This document shows positions 53,286 to 60,979 of a stretch of 64,000 nt of DNA, one piece after another. A program made the position numbers and the translations under genes. The notes under the pieces are model-generated. The model made no database searches. It had not been told where the DNA came from and saw nothing but the letters and a program-made list of their open reading frames with translations. Each line of letters opens with the position of its first letter. Within the stretch, counting starts at the first letter, position 1. Source of the DNA: Saprospira sp. CCB-QB6 (lineage in GTDB: Bacteria > Bacteroidota > Bacteroidia > Chitinophagales > Saprospiraceae); NCBI RefSeq assembly GCF_028464065.1, contig NZ_CP116808.1, forward strand, positions 3,997,501 to 4,061,500, given 5' to 3'.

Positions 53286-54455
53286 TTAGTGCTGTAATTT
53301 TTTTACTAAATTTCCTATTCTGGAGAGGACCACCTCCCGACCGTATATCTTTTCTAACTGGCCTCTATTATGTTCCATCTCTTTAGCGTTTCCTACTGGG
53401 AAATCCATTCCCTTTTTTAGGGTTTGAGTAGAGTGAACTTTGAGGCCTTGTTCTAGGCAAAACTTATAGAGCACACCCTCTGGATGTAAATAGGTGTGCA
53501 TCCCTAAATAGAGTACGGTAATTAGCGTACCTAAAGCTTCTTGACGCTTTGTATTGAGCACGGCAATATTGCATGCCAAGAGCTGCTTTAAATAATCGGC
53601 TTTTGGCAGCACTTCTTTTTGCAAAATCAATTGTTGGCCAAAGAGCTTGGGGGCTTCTTCGGCCAAAGCAGCTTTGCAGTATTTATTGCCATAAGCCATG
53701 GGGATAAATATAGGATGCGGATAGTTTAATGCTTTAATTTGGGGTAAAATATCCAGATGATTGCAGGTGAAAAAAGCGGCATGCCCCACAAACATTCCTT
53801 GGCCCAAAGGAATATCTTTTTTGTAAAAATCTCCAACGAACATATCCACCGCACCATAGTTTACCCACTGATAATCTGCATTCAAATTGGGAAGGCTGCT
53901 CAAGATTTCCCTCTCAGGGGGAAGTATAGTCGATACATAATCTATTTTCGAAAATGCTTGTTCTCTCAGGGGCTGTTTGTCTTTAGCAATCCGTCGGTTG
54001 AAGTAAGCCGCTTGCAGGGCAGGAAACTGATGCAAAAGCTTATACAGCGTTATTTTGACCGTTCTTAATAAAACACTTCTATTTTGCTGATTGGCCTGAT
54101 ATGATTTTGGTTCCAAAATGGTCTCATCAGAACAGTAAATATGGTTGGCGCCCAAATCGCTTCCCCAGCTGCACCAAACAACTTTTTGCCCAAGGCTAGC
54201 CTGAGCAGCCACCCAAAGATTGTTTTCACTCAATGAGTGAAAAATTACCGCCTCATGTTTGGCTAATGCCTCTTTTGCCTCTGTCTTAGTTAGCTTTTCC
54301 ATTTCTGGCTCCAGCTTAAAAGAAACATAGGCGTCTTTTTCCTTTACCAAAACATAGCGATTTTGGCCAGGAGCAACCGCCTCATAAAGATCTATGATGA
54401 TTCGATGAAAGACGCTATCTCGACAAAAGTGCAAGATTTGTTTTTGTTCAGCCAT
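53286..54455 (-). CDS. Glycosyltransferase family 56-like (4-acetamido-fucose transferase type)
   Basis: The 389-residue protein resembles WecF/GT56, which moves 4-acetamido-4,6-dideoxygalactose from its TDP form onto a lipid-linked disaccharide. Matching blocks are KVVWCSWGSDLGANHIY (about 90), VGHAAFFTCNHLDILPQIKA (the NxxNHLD region), IPMAYGNKYCK and LGTLITVLYLGMHTYLHPEG. Assignment rests on these motifs, so the exact sugar is open. No fucosamine biosynthesis gene lies in the window. It starts 12 bp after the Wzt-like ATPase gene. Confidence 0.78.
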   Translation of the reverse strand: MAEQKQILHFCRDSVFHRIIIDLYEAVAPGQNRYVLVKEKDAYVSFKLEPEMEKLTKTEAKEALAKHEAVIFHSLSENNLWVAAQASLGQKVVWCSWGSDLGANHIYCSDETILEPKSYQANQQNRSVLLRTVKITLYKLLHQFPALQAAYFNRRIAKDKQPLREQAFSKIDYVSTILPPEREILSSLPNLNADYQWVNYGAVDMFVGDFYKKDIPLGQGMFVGHAAFFTCNHLDILPQIKALNYPHPIFIPMAYGNKYCKAALAEEAPKLFGQQLILQKEVLPKADYLKQLLACNIAVLNTKRQEALGTLITVLYLGMHTYLHPEGVLYKFCLEQGLKVHSTQTLKKGMDFPVGNAKEMEHNRGQLEKIYGREVVLSRIGNLVKKLQH

Positions 54456-54467
54456 TTCGCTTTTTAT

Positions 54468-55754
54468 CTAAAGTTGCTCTAAACTCCAGTGGATATCTGG
54501 TTTTACTACTCCCTCTTTGGCTCCCTGCCACCCAAAACCAGAGCTTCTACGCACCACCTCAAAGTTGAGGCTGCTCCCATGACGGTAAAGTAAGCTAGCT
54601 TTATTTTTGACGATAAAAATCTTGTCTAAGCTATAATTCCCCTCATGTAGAAGGTTGGCAGGAATAGTGGCTTTGTAATGCAATAGGCCCTTTCTCGATG
54701 CAGGAATATCATTTTGCAAAGCGGAGCTGGCCATAAACACAAAGTTGTTCATTTCATCATAGAAATGAAAGGTAAAATCTACCTGTTCTTCCCCTTCGGT
54801 CAATTTTTCAATCACAAAGTCAAGCTCTACGGCATCCCCTTGCTCAATCATTTCCCGGCTGCTGCTTGCCCCTGCTTTTTTCACCTTGGCTGAAAGCAAT
54901 TTGACTTCATGCGTACCTGGCGCCTCTTCTCTGGACCACTCAATTTCTCGACTTTCTTCTACATAGTTGTCCAAATAGTTTTGCACTGCTGCATCCGCCG
55001 TTCCTTGAAACTGCATTTGGCCATTTTTGAGCACTAAGCCCTTATTACAAAGCGCCCGAACACTGCCCATATTATGGCTCACAAACAAAACGGTCCGTCC
55101 TTCTCCACTACTCACATCTTTCATTTTACCCACGGCCTTTTTCTGAAATTCGGCATCGCCTACGGCCAAAACCTCATCTACGATTAAGATTTCAGGCTCT
55201 AAAAAGGCCGCAACGGCAAAGCCCAAACGCACTCGCATACCCGATGAATAGCGCTTAACAGGCGTGTCTACATACATAGCGCAGCCAGCAAAGTCTACAA
55301 TTTCATCAAATTTGCGGCGAATCTCTCTTTTTGTCATTCCCATGATGGCCCCATTGAGAAAAATATTTTCTCTGGCAGTCATCTCAGGATGCATGCCCGT
55401 TCCTACCTCCAACAAAGAGGCAATTCGGCCCTTGGCTTTAATAAAACCTTGAGTAGGGGCGGTAATTCTAGAAATTAGCTTGAGTAAGGTCGATTTTCCC
55501 GCTCCGTTTTTACCAATAATCCCCAAGACTTCGCCCTGTTCTACCTTGAAATTGATATCTCTCAAGGCCCAAACAAAATCAGATTCGGCCTTTTTGGTGC
55601 GGTCGTTTTCTTGGCCCACCAAAGAAAAGGGATCGTCTTTTCCCCGCATTTTGGCCCACCAACGATTCAAATCATGGGAAATCGTGCCTGTTCCAATTTC
55701 TCCCAGACGATATTGCTTAGAGAGCTTTTCTACACTTAAGGCTATTTTTGACAT
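54468..55754 (-). CDS. Polysaccharide ABC exporter, ATP-binding subunit (Wzt-like)
   Basis: The 428-residue protein powers export of an undecaprenyl-linked polysaccharide across the inner membrane. The nucleotide-binding domain (about 1-250) has Walker A GIIGKNGAGKST (78-89), signature YSSGMRVRLGFAVA, and Walker B EILIVDEVLAVGDAEF. The GxGxxPEMTxREN-type loop (GTGMHPEMTARENI) is typical of TagH/Wzt. A C-terminal beta-sandwich (about 270-428: VDFTFHFYDEMNNFVF) is like the Wzt carbohydrate-binding domain, which recognises the finished chain end. The Wzm-like permease gene lies upstream, with two mosaic elements between. Confidence 0.92.
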   Translation of the reverse strand: MSKIALSVEKLSKQYRLGEIGTGTISHDLNRWWAKMRGKDDPFSLVGQENDRTKKAESDFVWALRDINFKVEQGEVLGIIGKNGAGKSTLLKLISRITAPTQGFIKAKGRIASLLEVGTGMHPEMTARENIFLNGAIMGMTKREIRRKFDEIVDFAGCAMYVDTPVKRYSSGMRVRLGFAVAAFLEPEILIVDEVLAVGDAEFQKKAVGKMKDVSSGEGRTVLFVSHNMGSVRALCNKGLVLKNGQMQFQGTADAAVQNYLDNYVEESREIEWSREEAPGTHEVKLLSAKVKKAGASSSREMIEQGDAVELDFVIEKLTEGEEQVDFTFHFYDEMNNFVFMASSALQNDIPASRKGLLHYKATIPANLLHEGNYSLDKIFIVKNKASLLYRHGSSLNFEVVRRSSGFGWQGAKEGVVKPDIHWSLEQL

Positions 55755-55794
55755 GACTGTATTTTAAAGCAGATTGTTGTTAATTTTATTTTTT

Positions 55795-55923
55795 GGGGCC
55801 TCCGCTGCGGCTTCGCCTTGCGGCGCTACGTTTCAGGGCTCGCAAGCCTGCTCGGCCCTGCGCAAAAAAACAAGTTTTTTGCTGGGTCTGGCGCTTTGCG
55901 CCACCCTTTCACATCGCTAGGCC
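55795..55923 (+). repeat. GC-rich hairpin-mosaic element, copy R20 (+)
   Basis: It starts TTTTTTGGGGCCTCC. At the middle hairpin position it has GCAAAAAAAC-AA-GTTTTTTGC (55862-55882), an A/T hairpin where other copies have G/C hairpins. The third hairpin is GGCGCTTTGCGCC. The constant linkers are unchanged. Confidence 0.92.
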
Positions 55924-55929
55924 AAGGAG

Positions 55930-56085
55930 CGCCTAGCCCTGCAGCCCAAAGCTATCGGTTCCGATGAGCGGCTTAGGGGCCCGAAATGGGTGGCCCGTAG
56001 GGCCAGACCAAGCCGCCCTAGGCGGCGAAGGGCCGAGCGACCTGCGAGCCCTGAAGGGGCCCGGCGGGCGAAGCCCGCAAGCCCC
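55930..56085 (-). repeat. GC-rich hairpin-mosaic element, copy R21 (-)
   Basis: It ends GCCCC at 56085 and thus supplies the last base of the wzm stop codon (TAG on the minus strand at 56087-56085). It shares the hairpins GCCGCCTAGGGCGGC and GGCCCTACGGGCC with R22. Confidence 0.85.
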
Positions 56086-56939
56086 TAAACAGTATCCATA
56101 AAACTGCGTTCCGTCTTATTAAAGATAAAAACACCTAGAAAAAGGACCACAAAAGCGAAAGTTGCCGCATAGGCAAAGCCTGTCCAGCTCAGTTCGCCAC
56201 GGCCCAAAAAAGCATATTTAAAGCCCTCAATAACTTGGGCCAAAGGATTGTAGTAAATGACCTTTTTGAGCAAGGGTTGGTCAATCATGCTCATGGGGTA
56301 AATGATGGGACTGGCATACATCAATAGCTGCACACCAAATTGGACCAAAAACTTAAGGTCGCGGTATTTAGTGGTTAGCGAGGTAAAAATAAGCCCAAAC
56401 CCCAAACCCAGAGCAGCCATCAGTAGGATGTAAACGGGCACCAAAGCCAAGGCCGCATTGGGCGCCAAATCTACCTCTTTGATAAAAAAGTAGACATAAA
56501 CGGCCATAAAGAGCATAAACTGAATCGCAAACTTAATAAGACCAGCCACCACCTTAGAGAGTGGCATAATAAGGCGAGGAAAATAGACCTTGCCAAACAT
56601 ATCTTGGTTAAGCGAAAAAGTATCAGAGGTTTGCATAAAACAATCTGAAAAATAATTCCAGATAATAATGCCCGATAAATAAAAGAGCGGCTGAGGGATG
56701 TCATCTGTGGGCAGGCCCGCAATATTGCCAAAAATGACCACATAAACCAACATGGTCATAATGGGCTGCACAAAAAACCAGATGGGGCCCAGCACAGTTT
56801 GTTTATAAACGGTCACTACATCTCTGCGAACAAACATCTGCAGCAGGTCGCGATAGCGCCAAAGCTCGGCCAAATCTAGGGACCAAAGCGAGCGTTTGGG
56901 GCCAATCACTAAGCTCCAGTTTTCTTCTGTTTCTTTCAT
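56085..56939 (-). CDS. Polysaccharide ABC exporter, permease subunit (Wzm-like)
   Basis: The 284-residue ABC-2 type membrane protein forms the channel for the lipid-linked polysaccharide. An N-terminal cytoplasmic helix with LWRYRDLLQMFVRRDVVTVY precedes six hydrophobic segments (for example PIMTMLVYVVIFGNIAGL, FAIQFMLFMAVYVYFFI and AATFAFVVLFLGVFIFN). YNPLAQVIEGFKYAFLGRG is the conserved late block. Its start overlaps the stop of the upstream glycosyltransferase by one base. The stop codon TAG uses the first G of element R21, so the element abuts the coding region exactly. Confidence 0.92.
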   Translation of the reverse strand: MKETEENWSLVIGPKRSLWSLDLAELWRYRDLLQMFVRRDVVTVYKQTVLGPIWFFVQPIMTMLVYVVIFGNIAGLPTDDIPQPLFYLSGIIIWNYFSDCFMQTSDTFSLNQDMFGKVYFPRLIMPLSKVVAGLIKFAIQFMLFMAVYVYFFIKEVDLAPNAALALVPVYILLMAALGLGFGLIFTSLTTKYRDLKFLVQFGVQLLMYASPIIYPMSMIDQPLLKKVIYYNPLAQVIEGFKYAFLGRGELSWTGFAYAATFAFVVLFLGVFIFNKTERSFMDTV

Positions 56940-57868
56940 TACTTTCTTTTAAAATAAAGGCTAAGGTGATAAAGTACATCTTTTAAATGAAGCCAAGGGG
57001 CCTTGTATTGCCCCAAACCAAAGGCATAGGTAAAATAAGCCCATTTCTTTTTTAGGTATTCAGCCAGTGCTTTTTCTTTGAGGGCCAAGATAAGATATTC
57101 TCGATAAAGTTGCAGCAGCAGGGCTTCAACGGCCCGTCTTTCGGCCTCGCCCTGCATGTTTTGGGCCAAAATACGGTAGGTTTTTAGGGCCTTCTCTCGG
57201 CGGCCAAACTGTGCCAAACTAGAGAATACCCCCCCTGCATGCAAGCGATAAGTAGAAGGCGAAATCGTTCGGCTGAACAGCGCCTTGCCAAAATTAAGGG
57301 CAAAATAAAAGTAAAGGGTATCCCCATTGAACACCTCGGCAAAGCGTTTGGGGGCCGTTTTGGGCTTGCGAATCATGACCGTGGAAGTATTGGGCACGAT
57401 ATGGCGATCAAAAAGCTCAAAAAAGCTCAGTTCTTGTCCTTCTTCAAAGGGCTGCAACAAGGGACGGAATTCATCATCTTCTAAAAATTGAACTTCGTGA
57501 AAACTAAGTACCGACTTTGGGCTAGCCTCTAGCAAATTCCATTGTTTTTGCAACTTATAGGGGTCCGTCCAGTAGTCGTCCCCCTCACAAAAGGCTATAT
57601 AAGGAGCGGTACAGGCCGCAATCGTTCGCTCAAAATTGGGAATTGCCCCCCAGTTTTTATCCGAAGGGAGCAAAACGACTTGCTCTGGATAAGCTTGGGC
57701 ATACTCCTCACAAATAGCCCGGCTGTTATCTGGGCTACAATCTTCTCCAATAACTAGACGAAAGGGGAAATCGGTTTTTTGCATTAAAATGCTTTCTATG
57801 GCTTGCCTTAAAAAAGCTTCATGGCCATAGGTAATCATACAGACATCTACAAAGGGGGTATTTTGCAT
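56939..57868 (-). CDS. Glycosyltransferase family 2, first gene of the polysaccharide cluster
   Basis: The 309-residue protein has the GT-A N-terminus DVCMITYGHEAFLRQAIESI, the nucleotide-binding RLVIGEDCSPDNSRAICEEY, and the DxD-type motif EGDDYWTDPYKLQKQW. The C-terminal helical part is shorter than usual and carries no membrane segment. It is the promoter-proximal gene of the nine-gene minus-strand cluster and overlaps the permease start by one base. The transferred sugar is unknown. Confidence 0.9.
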   Translation of the reverse strand: MQNTPFVDVCMITYGHEAFLRQAIESILMQKTDFPFRLVIGEDCSPDNSRAICEEYAQAYPEQVVLLPSDKNWGAIPNFERTIAACTAPYIAFCEGDDYWTDPYKLQKQWNLLEASPKSVLSFHEVQFLEDDEFRPLLQPFEEGQELSFFELFDRHIVPNTSTVMIRKPKTAPKRFAEVFNGDTLYFYFALNFGKALFSRTISPSTYRLHAGGVFSSLAQFGRREKALKTYRILAQNMQGEAERRAVEALLLQLYREYLILALKEKALAEYLKKKWAYFTYAFGLGQYKAPWLHLKDVLYHLSLYFKRK

Positions 57869-57900
57869 TTTGCTTTAAATGAGTTTCGAAATCATTGGGG

Positions 57901-57908
57901 CAAAAATA
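57901..57908 (-). promoter_or_regulatory. Candidate -7 box of the polysaccharide cluster (TATTTTTG)
   Basis: On the minus strand TATTTTTG fits TAnnTTTG and lies 33 bp before the first cluster gene. TTTTGG lies 14 bp upstream, too close for the usual -33 spacing, so support is moderate. Confidence 0.4.
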
Positions 57909-57950
57909 GAATTATCTAGGTCCAAAACTAGACAACTGCACAAAAAAACT

Positions 57951-57958
57951 TAGCTTTG
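57951..57958 (+). promoter_or_regulatory. Candidate -7 box of thrS (TAGCTTTG)
   Basis: TAGCTTTG fits TAnnTTTG and lies 76 bp before the ThrS ATG at 58034. It is back to back with the cluster promoter candidate. Confidence 0.4.
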
Positions 57959-58033
57959 GCACCTATACCTATTTTTTACACATCGAACTTCCGCCCACTC
58001 AAAGGAGCAGAAGTTCATTATATCTTTAACCAA

Positions 58034-59974
58034 ATGATTGAGATTACTCTTCCCGATGGCAGCGTTCGTAAGTATGAGTCGGGAGTGAACAGCTTGGATG
58101 TGGCCAAGTCGATTAGCGAAGGCCTAGCCCGTAAAATTATTGCCGCTAAAGTAGATGGCGAAATTTGGGATGCTACTCGCCCCTTGACGAAAGACGCCGC
58201 AGTTCAGCTACTCAGCTTTCAAGACAATGGGGGCAAATACGCCTTCTGGCACTCTAGCGCCCACCTTTTGGCTGAAGCCATCGAGGCCCTTTACCCTGGC
58301 GTAAAATTCGCCATCGGCCCGCCCATCGAAAATGGCTTTTACTACGATATCGATTTGCCCGAAGGGAAAACGATTGGCCTCAAGGAACTAGAAGCCCTAG
58401 AAAAGAAAATGCTTGAGCTCGCTCGCCAAAAAAATCCCTATATCCGTAAAGAGGTTTCTAAGGCCGATGCCATTTCCTATTTCCAAGAAAAAGGCGATGA
58501 ATATAAGCTCGAATTATTGGAGGACCTAGAAGATGGTACCATCACTTTTTATGAGCAAGGCGGTTTTACCGACCTCTGCCGTGGCCCTCATATTCCCAAT
58601 ACAGGACTTATCAAAGCCGTCAAACTACTTAATGTAGCTGGCGCTTACTGGCGAGGAGATGAAAGCCGCCAAACCCTAACTCGTATCTACGGAATTACTT
58701 TCCCCAAGGCGAAAGAACTCAAAGAGTATTTGGCTATGCTCGAGGAAGCCAAGAAAAGAGATCACCGTAAATTAGGGGCCGAACTCGAACTCTTTATGTT
58801 TTCAGAAAAAGTAGGGATGGGACTTCCCATCTGGCTGCCTAAAGGTGCCGCCTTGCGCGACCGCCTGCAAGATTTTCTCAAGCAAGAACAAGTCCGCCGT
58901 GGCTACCAACTAGTCGTTACCCCTCATATCGGTCACAAAAATCTTTATGTTACTTCGGGCCACTATGAAAAATATGGAGAGGATAGCTTCCAACCTATCA
59001 GCACGCCCAAAGAAGGCGAAGAGTTCATGCTCAAACCCATGAACTGCCCTCACCACTGTGAAATTTTCGCCCATAAACCACACTCTTATAAAGAATTGCC
59101 TCTCCGCCTAGCCGAATTCGGTACCGTTTACCGCTATGAGCAAAGTGGAGAATTACACGGCCTTTCTCGCGTGCGCTGCTTCACCCAAGATGATGCCCAC
59201 ATTTTCTGTACGCCCGATCAACTCAAAGCCGAGTTCCTCAACGTACTTGACCTCACCATGATGGTCTTCCGCAAAATGGGCTTTGCCGATTTTACCGCCC
59301 AAATCTCTTTGCGCGATCCCGAAAAACCCGAAAAGTATATCGGAAGCAAGGAAAACTGGGAGGCCGCAGAAAAAGCCATTATCGAAGCCACTCAAGAAGT
59401 GGGCTTACCCACCGTTACCGAATTGGGGGAGGCCGCTTTCTACGGCCCCAAACTCGACTTTATGGTGAAGGATGCCCTCGGCCGCTCTTGGCAACTCGGG
59501 ACCATCCAAGTGGATTACAACTTGCCCGAACGCTTCCAACTGGAGTACGTTGGCGCTGATAACCAAAAGCACCGCCCCGTGATGATTCACCGCGCACCTT
59601 TTGGCTCTCTAGAACGCTTTATTTCTGTCCTTATCGAGCATACCGCAGGCAAATTTCCGCTTTGGCTGATGCCCGAGCAATACGCTATTTTGCCCGTTTC
59701 TGATCGATTTGGCGATTATGCAACCAAAGTACAACAAGAATTGGCCGCCGTAGATATCCGCGGCTATGTCGATAATCGCAACGAAACTTTGGGCCGCAAA
59801 ATCCGTGATACCGAACTAAAACGCATTCCGATTATGCTCATCCTCGGCGAAAAAGAAGCCGAAGAAGGCAGCATTTCGGTCCGTATCCAAGGAATCGAAG
59901 ATGGCGACAAAGGAAGTATGCCCGTGGCCGACTTCATCGCTTTCTTCCAAGAATTATTGGAAAAAGAAGGATAA
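58034..59974 (+). CDS. thrS: Threonyl-tRNA synthetase
   Basis: The start is the ATG at 58034 ([15 protein letters not shown]), 646 residues, the usual length; the upstream frame would need TTG. Domains: TGS (1-60), second additional editing domain with [10 protein letters not shown] and [12 protein letters not shown] (near 73 and 181) that hydrolyses Ser-tRNA(Thr), the class II catalytic core with [13 protein letters not shown] (zinc Cys near 338) and [14 protein letters not shown] (motif 2), [12 protein letters not shown] (motif 3), and the C-terminal anticodon-binding domain with [16 protein letters not shown]. Monocistronic with a strong terminator. Confidence 0.97.
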   Translation: MIEITLPDGSVRKYESGVNSLDVAKSISEGLARKIIAAKVDGEIWDATRPLTKDAAVQLLSFQDNGGKYAFWHSSAHLLAEAIEALYPGVKFAIGPPIENGFYYDIDLPEGKTIGLKELEALEKKMLELARQKNPYIRKEVSKADAISYFQEKGDEYKLELLEDLEDGTITFYEQGGFTDLCRGPHIPNTGLIKAVKLLNVAGAYWRGDESRQTLTRIYGITFPKAKELKEYLAMLEEAKKRDHRKLGAELELFMFSEKVGMGLPIWLPKGAALRDRLQDFLKQEQVRRGYQLVVTPHIGHKNLYVTSGHYEKYGEDSFQPISTPKEGEEFMLKPMNCPHHCEIFAHKPHSYKELPLRLAEFGTVYRYEQSGELHGLSRVRCFTQDDAHIFCTPDQLKAEFLNVLDLTMMVFRKMGFADFTAQISLRDPEKPEKYIGSKENWEAAEKAIIEATQEVGLPTVTELGEAAFYGPKLDFMVKDALGRSWQLGTIQVDYNLPERFQLEYVGADNQKHRPVMIHRAPFGSLERFISVLIEHTAGKFPLWLMPEQYAILPVSDRFGDYATKVQQELAAVDIRGYVDNRNETLGRKIRDTELKRIPIMLILGEKEAEEGSISVRIQGIEDGDKGSMPVADFIAFFQELLEKEG

Positions 59975-59994
59975 CCACATATAACGAGAACTGA

Positions 59995-60038
59995 TCGCTT
60001 AGTGGCTTTTATAAATTAGTCACTAAGCGACTTTTTTT
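59995..60038 (+). terminator. Terminator of thrS
   Basis: TCGCTTAGTGGCT, loop, AGTCACTAAGCGA, then CTTTTTTT; a 13 bp stem with one G-T pair. Confidence 0.88.
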
Positions 60039-60067
60039 AACCTGAGCTCTTCAAGCTATCCTACAGT

Positions 60068-60820
60068 ATGCTTAATACATTAAAACGACATTTTAAATTT
60101 TACCGTCACGGTAAAGCTGCTCTTTTAGATAAAGAACAAATACAAAGTGACCAACAACTCCATTTAGAGTTAAACAAAGAAGGGAGCCGCACTGAAATTA
60201 TTAACTTTTTACTCCAGACACTCAATCGCCCCACAACTTACTTGGAAATTGGGGTACGCGACCCTTCCAAAAACTTTGATAAAATCAAAGCAGATCAAAA
60301 GTATAGTGTAGATCCAGGCGTCGAGTTTAAAGAGAACCCTGTCGATTTTAAACTGACCAGTGACGATTTTTTTGCTGCAATTCGCCAATCTAAACTCCTC
60401 TCTGCAGACACCCGCTTCGATCTAATTTTTATCGACGGATTACACTTGGCAGAACAGGTTGATAGGGATATCAAAAATGCTCTCGATTTTATCAAAGATG
60501 ATGGCTTTATCGTTTTACACGATTGCAACCCTCCCACGATTTGGCACGCTAGAGAAAAATTCTATTTTGCCTACACACCTGCAACAGGCTACTGGAATGG
60601 CACAACATGGAAGGCCTTTGTCAAAGCTAGACAAAATAAAGAATTGTACTCTTGCTGCATAGATACGGACTGGGGAGTTGGCTTGCTCAGCAAATCGGTA
60701 AATATCGGTGCCGCTTACAAACAGAAGATAGAGTTCTACGAGTACCAACATCTAGATGATAATAGAAAAGAAATTCTAGGCCTAATCAGTTATCCAGATT
60801 TTATCAAAAAACTAAGCTAA
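60068..60820 (+). CDS. Class I SAM-dependent methyltransferase-like protein
   Basis: The 250-residue protein has a Rossmann methyltransferase core: TYLEIGVRDPSKNFDKIKAD (motif I region, with the acidic YLEIGV strand), YSVDPG (motif II) and FDLIFIDGLHLAEQVDRDIK followed by FIVLHDCNPP. This IDGxHxxExVxxD and HDCxPP pattern is that of the Methyltransf_24 group, frequent beside polysaccharide genes. A basic N-terminus (LKRHFKFYRHGKAAL) may contact membrane or nucleic acid. The substrate is unknown; modification of a surface sugar is plausible given the cluster on the other side of thrS, but it is separately transcribed. Confidence 0.85.
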   Translation: MLNTLKRHFKFYRHGKAALLDKEQIQSDQQLHLELNKEGSRTEIINFLLQTLNRPTTYLEIGVRDPSKNFDKIKADQKYSVDPGVEFKENPVDFKLTSDDFFAAIRQSKLLSADTRFDLIFIDGLHLAEQVDRDIKNALDFIKDDGFIVLHDCNPPTIWHAREKFYFAYTPATGYWNGTTWKAFVKARQNKELYSCCIDTDWGVGLLSKSVNIGAAYKQKIEFYEYQHLDDNRKEILGLISYPDFIKKLS

Positions 60821-60835
60821 TTAAGTAATTGTTTT

Positions 60836-60935
60836 GGGGCCTCCTGCCTACGGCAGGCGCTACGTTCGCTCGGCCCTTCGCCGCCTAGGGCGGCTTGGTC
60901 TGGCCCTACGGGCCACTGCTGCACATCGCTAGGCC
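60836..60935 (+). repeat. GC-rich hairpin-mosaic element, copy R22 (+), short form
   Basis: It starts TTTTGGGGCCTCCTGCC and ends CATCGCTAGGCC, but the GGGGCTCGC...GCTCG module is reduced to TTCGCTCGGCCC, making this the shortest copy (100 bp). Hairpins are CTGCCTACGGCAG, GCCGCCTAGGGCGGC and GGCCCTACGGGCC. Confidence 0.92.
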
Positions 60936-60979
60936 ATTACAACCAAATAGTTAGCTACAACTTTCTAATCGTTTTCCTC

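Noticed and set aside
57909-58033. T-box or other leader upstream of thrS
   Set aside because: The leader is short and lacks a recognisable T-box sequence or terminator.
3218-60935. CRISPR array
   Set aside because: The repeats are dispersed over kilobases, alternate in orientation and have no regular spacers; no cas genes are present.
3218-60935. Insertion sequences or transposon ends
   Set aside because: No transposase gene and no clear target-site duplications were found; the mosaic elements are non-coding. They could be mobilised in trans, but that cannot be shown here.
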